Source of the DNA: Eubacterium sp. AF16-48 | GTDB taxonomy: Bacteria; Bacillota; Clostridia; Lachnospirales; Lachnospiraceae | NCBI RefSeq assembly: GCF_003479405.1 | Contig: NZ_QUHB01000001.1 | Span: forward strand, 124,001 to 188,000 | Reading direction: 5' to 3' | DNA length: 64,000 nucleotides | In this document: one piece after another, positions 63,515 to 64,000 of the stretch | Layout of the letters: each line of letters begins with the position of its first letter | Position numbering within the stretch: position 1 is the first letter of the stretch | Made by a program: the position numbers and the translations under genes | The notes under the pieces: generated by a model | What the model saw: the letters and a program-made list of their open reading frames with translations, nothing else | The model's database searches: none | Told to the model about the DNA's origin: nothing

Positions 63515-64000
63515 ATTTAAAGGTTTACTGGTATATTTAACACTTATTGCTTTATTGTTTTCAGGATGTAGTCAGGATATATCCACTTACTCAGACAATA
63601 CAGAGGTAACTCAGGCAGTTACTAAGAGCAACAGTGCCACTAAAAGTGATTCTAAGAAGCCAAAGAAAAAAAGTGGCAAAAACACATCGTCGAAAAAGAA
63701 TAAAAGTAGTAAAAGGACAACTAAGAGCAGCAAATCGTCATTTAGCTATAAAAGTGTTCCAAAATATAAAGACAAACCATATGTTGCAATTAACAACAAC
63801 GAGCCATTTTTTAAAAAGAATGAATTAAAGGGAAAGTCCTTTGAAAAGTATTCAAAGCTTGATTATCTGGGAAGATGTGGAGTGGCTGAGGCATCTGTTG
63901 GAACAGACTTAATGCCTAGTGAAAAGAGAGGCTCCATAAGTCAGGTAAAGCCCACAGGCTGGCATTCGGTTAGATATAATTTTGTTGACGGAAAATCTCT
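63504..64000 (+). CDS. Secreted DNA/RNA non-specific endonuclease lipoprotein (partial)
   Basis: The gene runs off the right edge; 165 codons are present. A lipoprotein signal (KNKFKGLLVYLTLIALLFSGC, lipobox LFSGC with C22) is followed by a Ser/Lys/Thr-rich linker (about 45-85). The nuclease-like part then starts (VAINNNEPFFKKNELKGKSFEKYSKLDYLGRCGVAEASVGTDLMPSEKRG, then KPTGWHSVRYNF), matching the NUC/Endonuclea_NS_2 family. The catalytic DRGH-type motif is still ahead, outside the window. Such enzymes degrade external nucleic acids for nutrition or competence. Confidence 0.85.
   Translation, partial: MKNKFKGLLVYLTLIALLFSGCSQDISTYSDNTEVTQAVTKSNSATKSDSKKPKKKSGKNTSSKKNKSSKRTTKSSKSSFSYKSVPKYKDKPYVAINNNEPFFKKNELKGKSFEKYSKLDYLGRCGVAEASVGTDLMPSEKRGSISQVKPTGWHSVRYNFVDGKS

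Overview
The window is a low-GC Firmicute chromosome segment, most likely from the Lachnospiraceae (Clostridia). The evidence is the gene set and order: rpmB–Asp23–fakA, infC–rpmI–rplT, recJ–apt–relA–MBL–hemZ–hisS–aspS, pyrB–pyrI, a SCIFF peptide with its radical SAM maturase, DUF1540 and TIGR04086-type proteins, and Thr-Glu-rich secreted proteins. Two large secreted beta-helix carbohydrate-active proteins suggest a plant-polysaccharide-using gut or rumen bacterium; the genus cannot be settled from sequence alone. I see no phage, insertion sequence, CRISPR array or integrated element, and base composition looks even throughout.

Layout. 0–4 kb: the 3' end of a cobalamin-binding methionine-synthase-like gene, then a 1,111-residue secreted multidomain protein with a GH28/GH49-like beta-helix. 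4–11.3 kb: rpmB, an Asp23 protein, fakA, a small membrane protein, guaB, a membrane-anchored trigger-factor-like chaperone and a secreted CAP-domain protein. 11.4–15.5 kb: translation genes, with a T-box in front of thrS, a DUF1540 protein behind a hairpin, and infC–rpmI–rplT with a terminator-type leader and an AUU start for infC. 15.7–19.7 kb: a Gld-type ABC transporter operon. 19.9–20.1 kb: two minus-strand tRNA-Leu genes (CAG and AAG) behind a near-consensus promoter.

20.4–26 kb: dgt, dnaG, trmK and a nucleoside kinase, with no rpoD between dnaG and trmK, then RNase P RNA. 26–31 kb: a purine nucleoside phosphorylase (minus), pyrBI, two small membrane proteins and a CNNM/CorC-type transporter (minus). 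31–35.5 kb: a TIGR04086 membrane protein, the SCIFF peptide gene, its maturase and a fused secDF. 35.6–45.4 kb: the recJ-to-aspS housekeeping block.

45.5–50.4 kb: a small doubtful ORF and two minus-strand genes, one a 1,224-residue secreted tandem beta-helix protein with a discoidin-like domain. 50.5–55 kb: glyA, a CmpB-like membrane protein, aroC (minus), tgt and yajC. 55.3–62.1 kb: amino-acid biosynthesis (leuB, ilvD, ilvB, serC, serA). The end holds an MscS channel, a small uncharacterised protein and the 5' part of a lipoprotein nuclease.

The most distinctive system is the SCIFF ribosomal peptide and its thioether-forming maturase, an already described family of unknown biological role, here next to secDF. 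Regulation is readable at many places: consensus sigma-A promoters often with an extended -10 (TGn), intrinsic terminators, a T-box, a ribosomal-protein leader, and several inverted repeats at promoters or ribosome binding sites that no named family explains.
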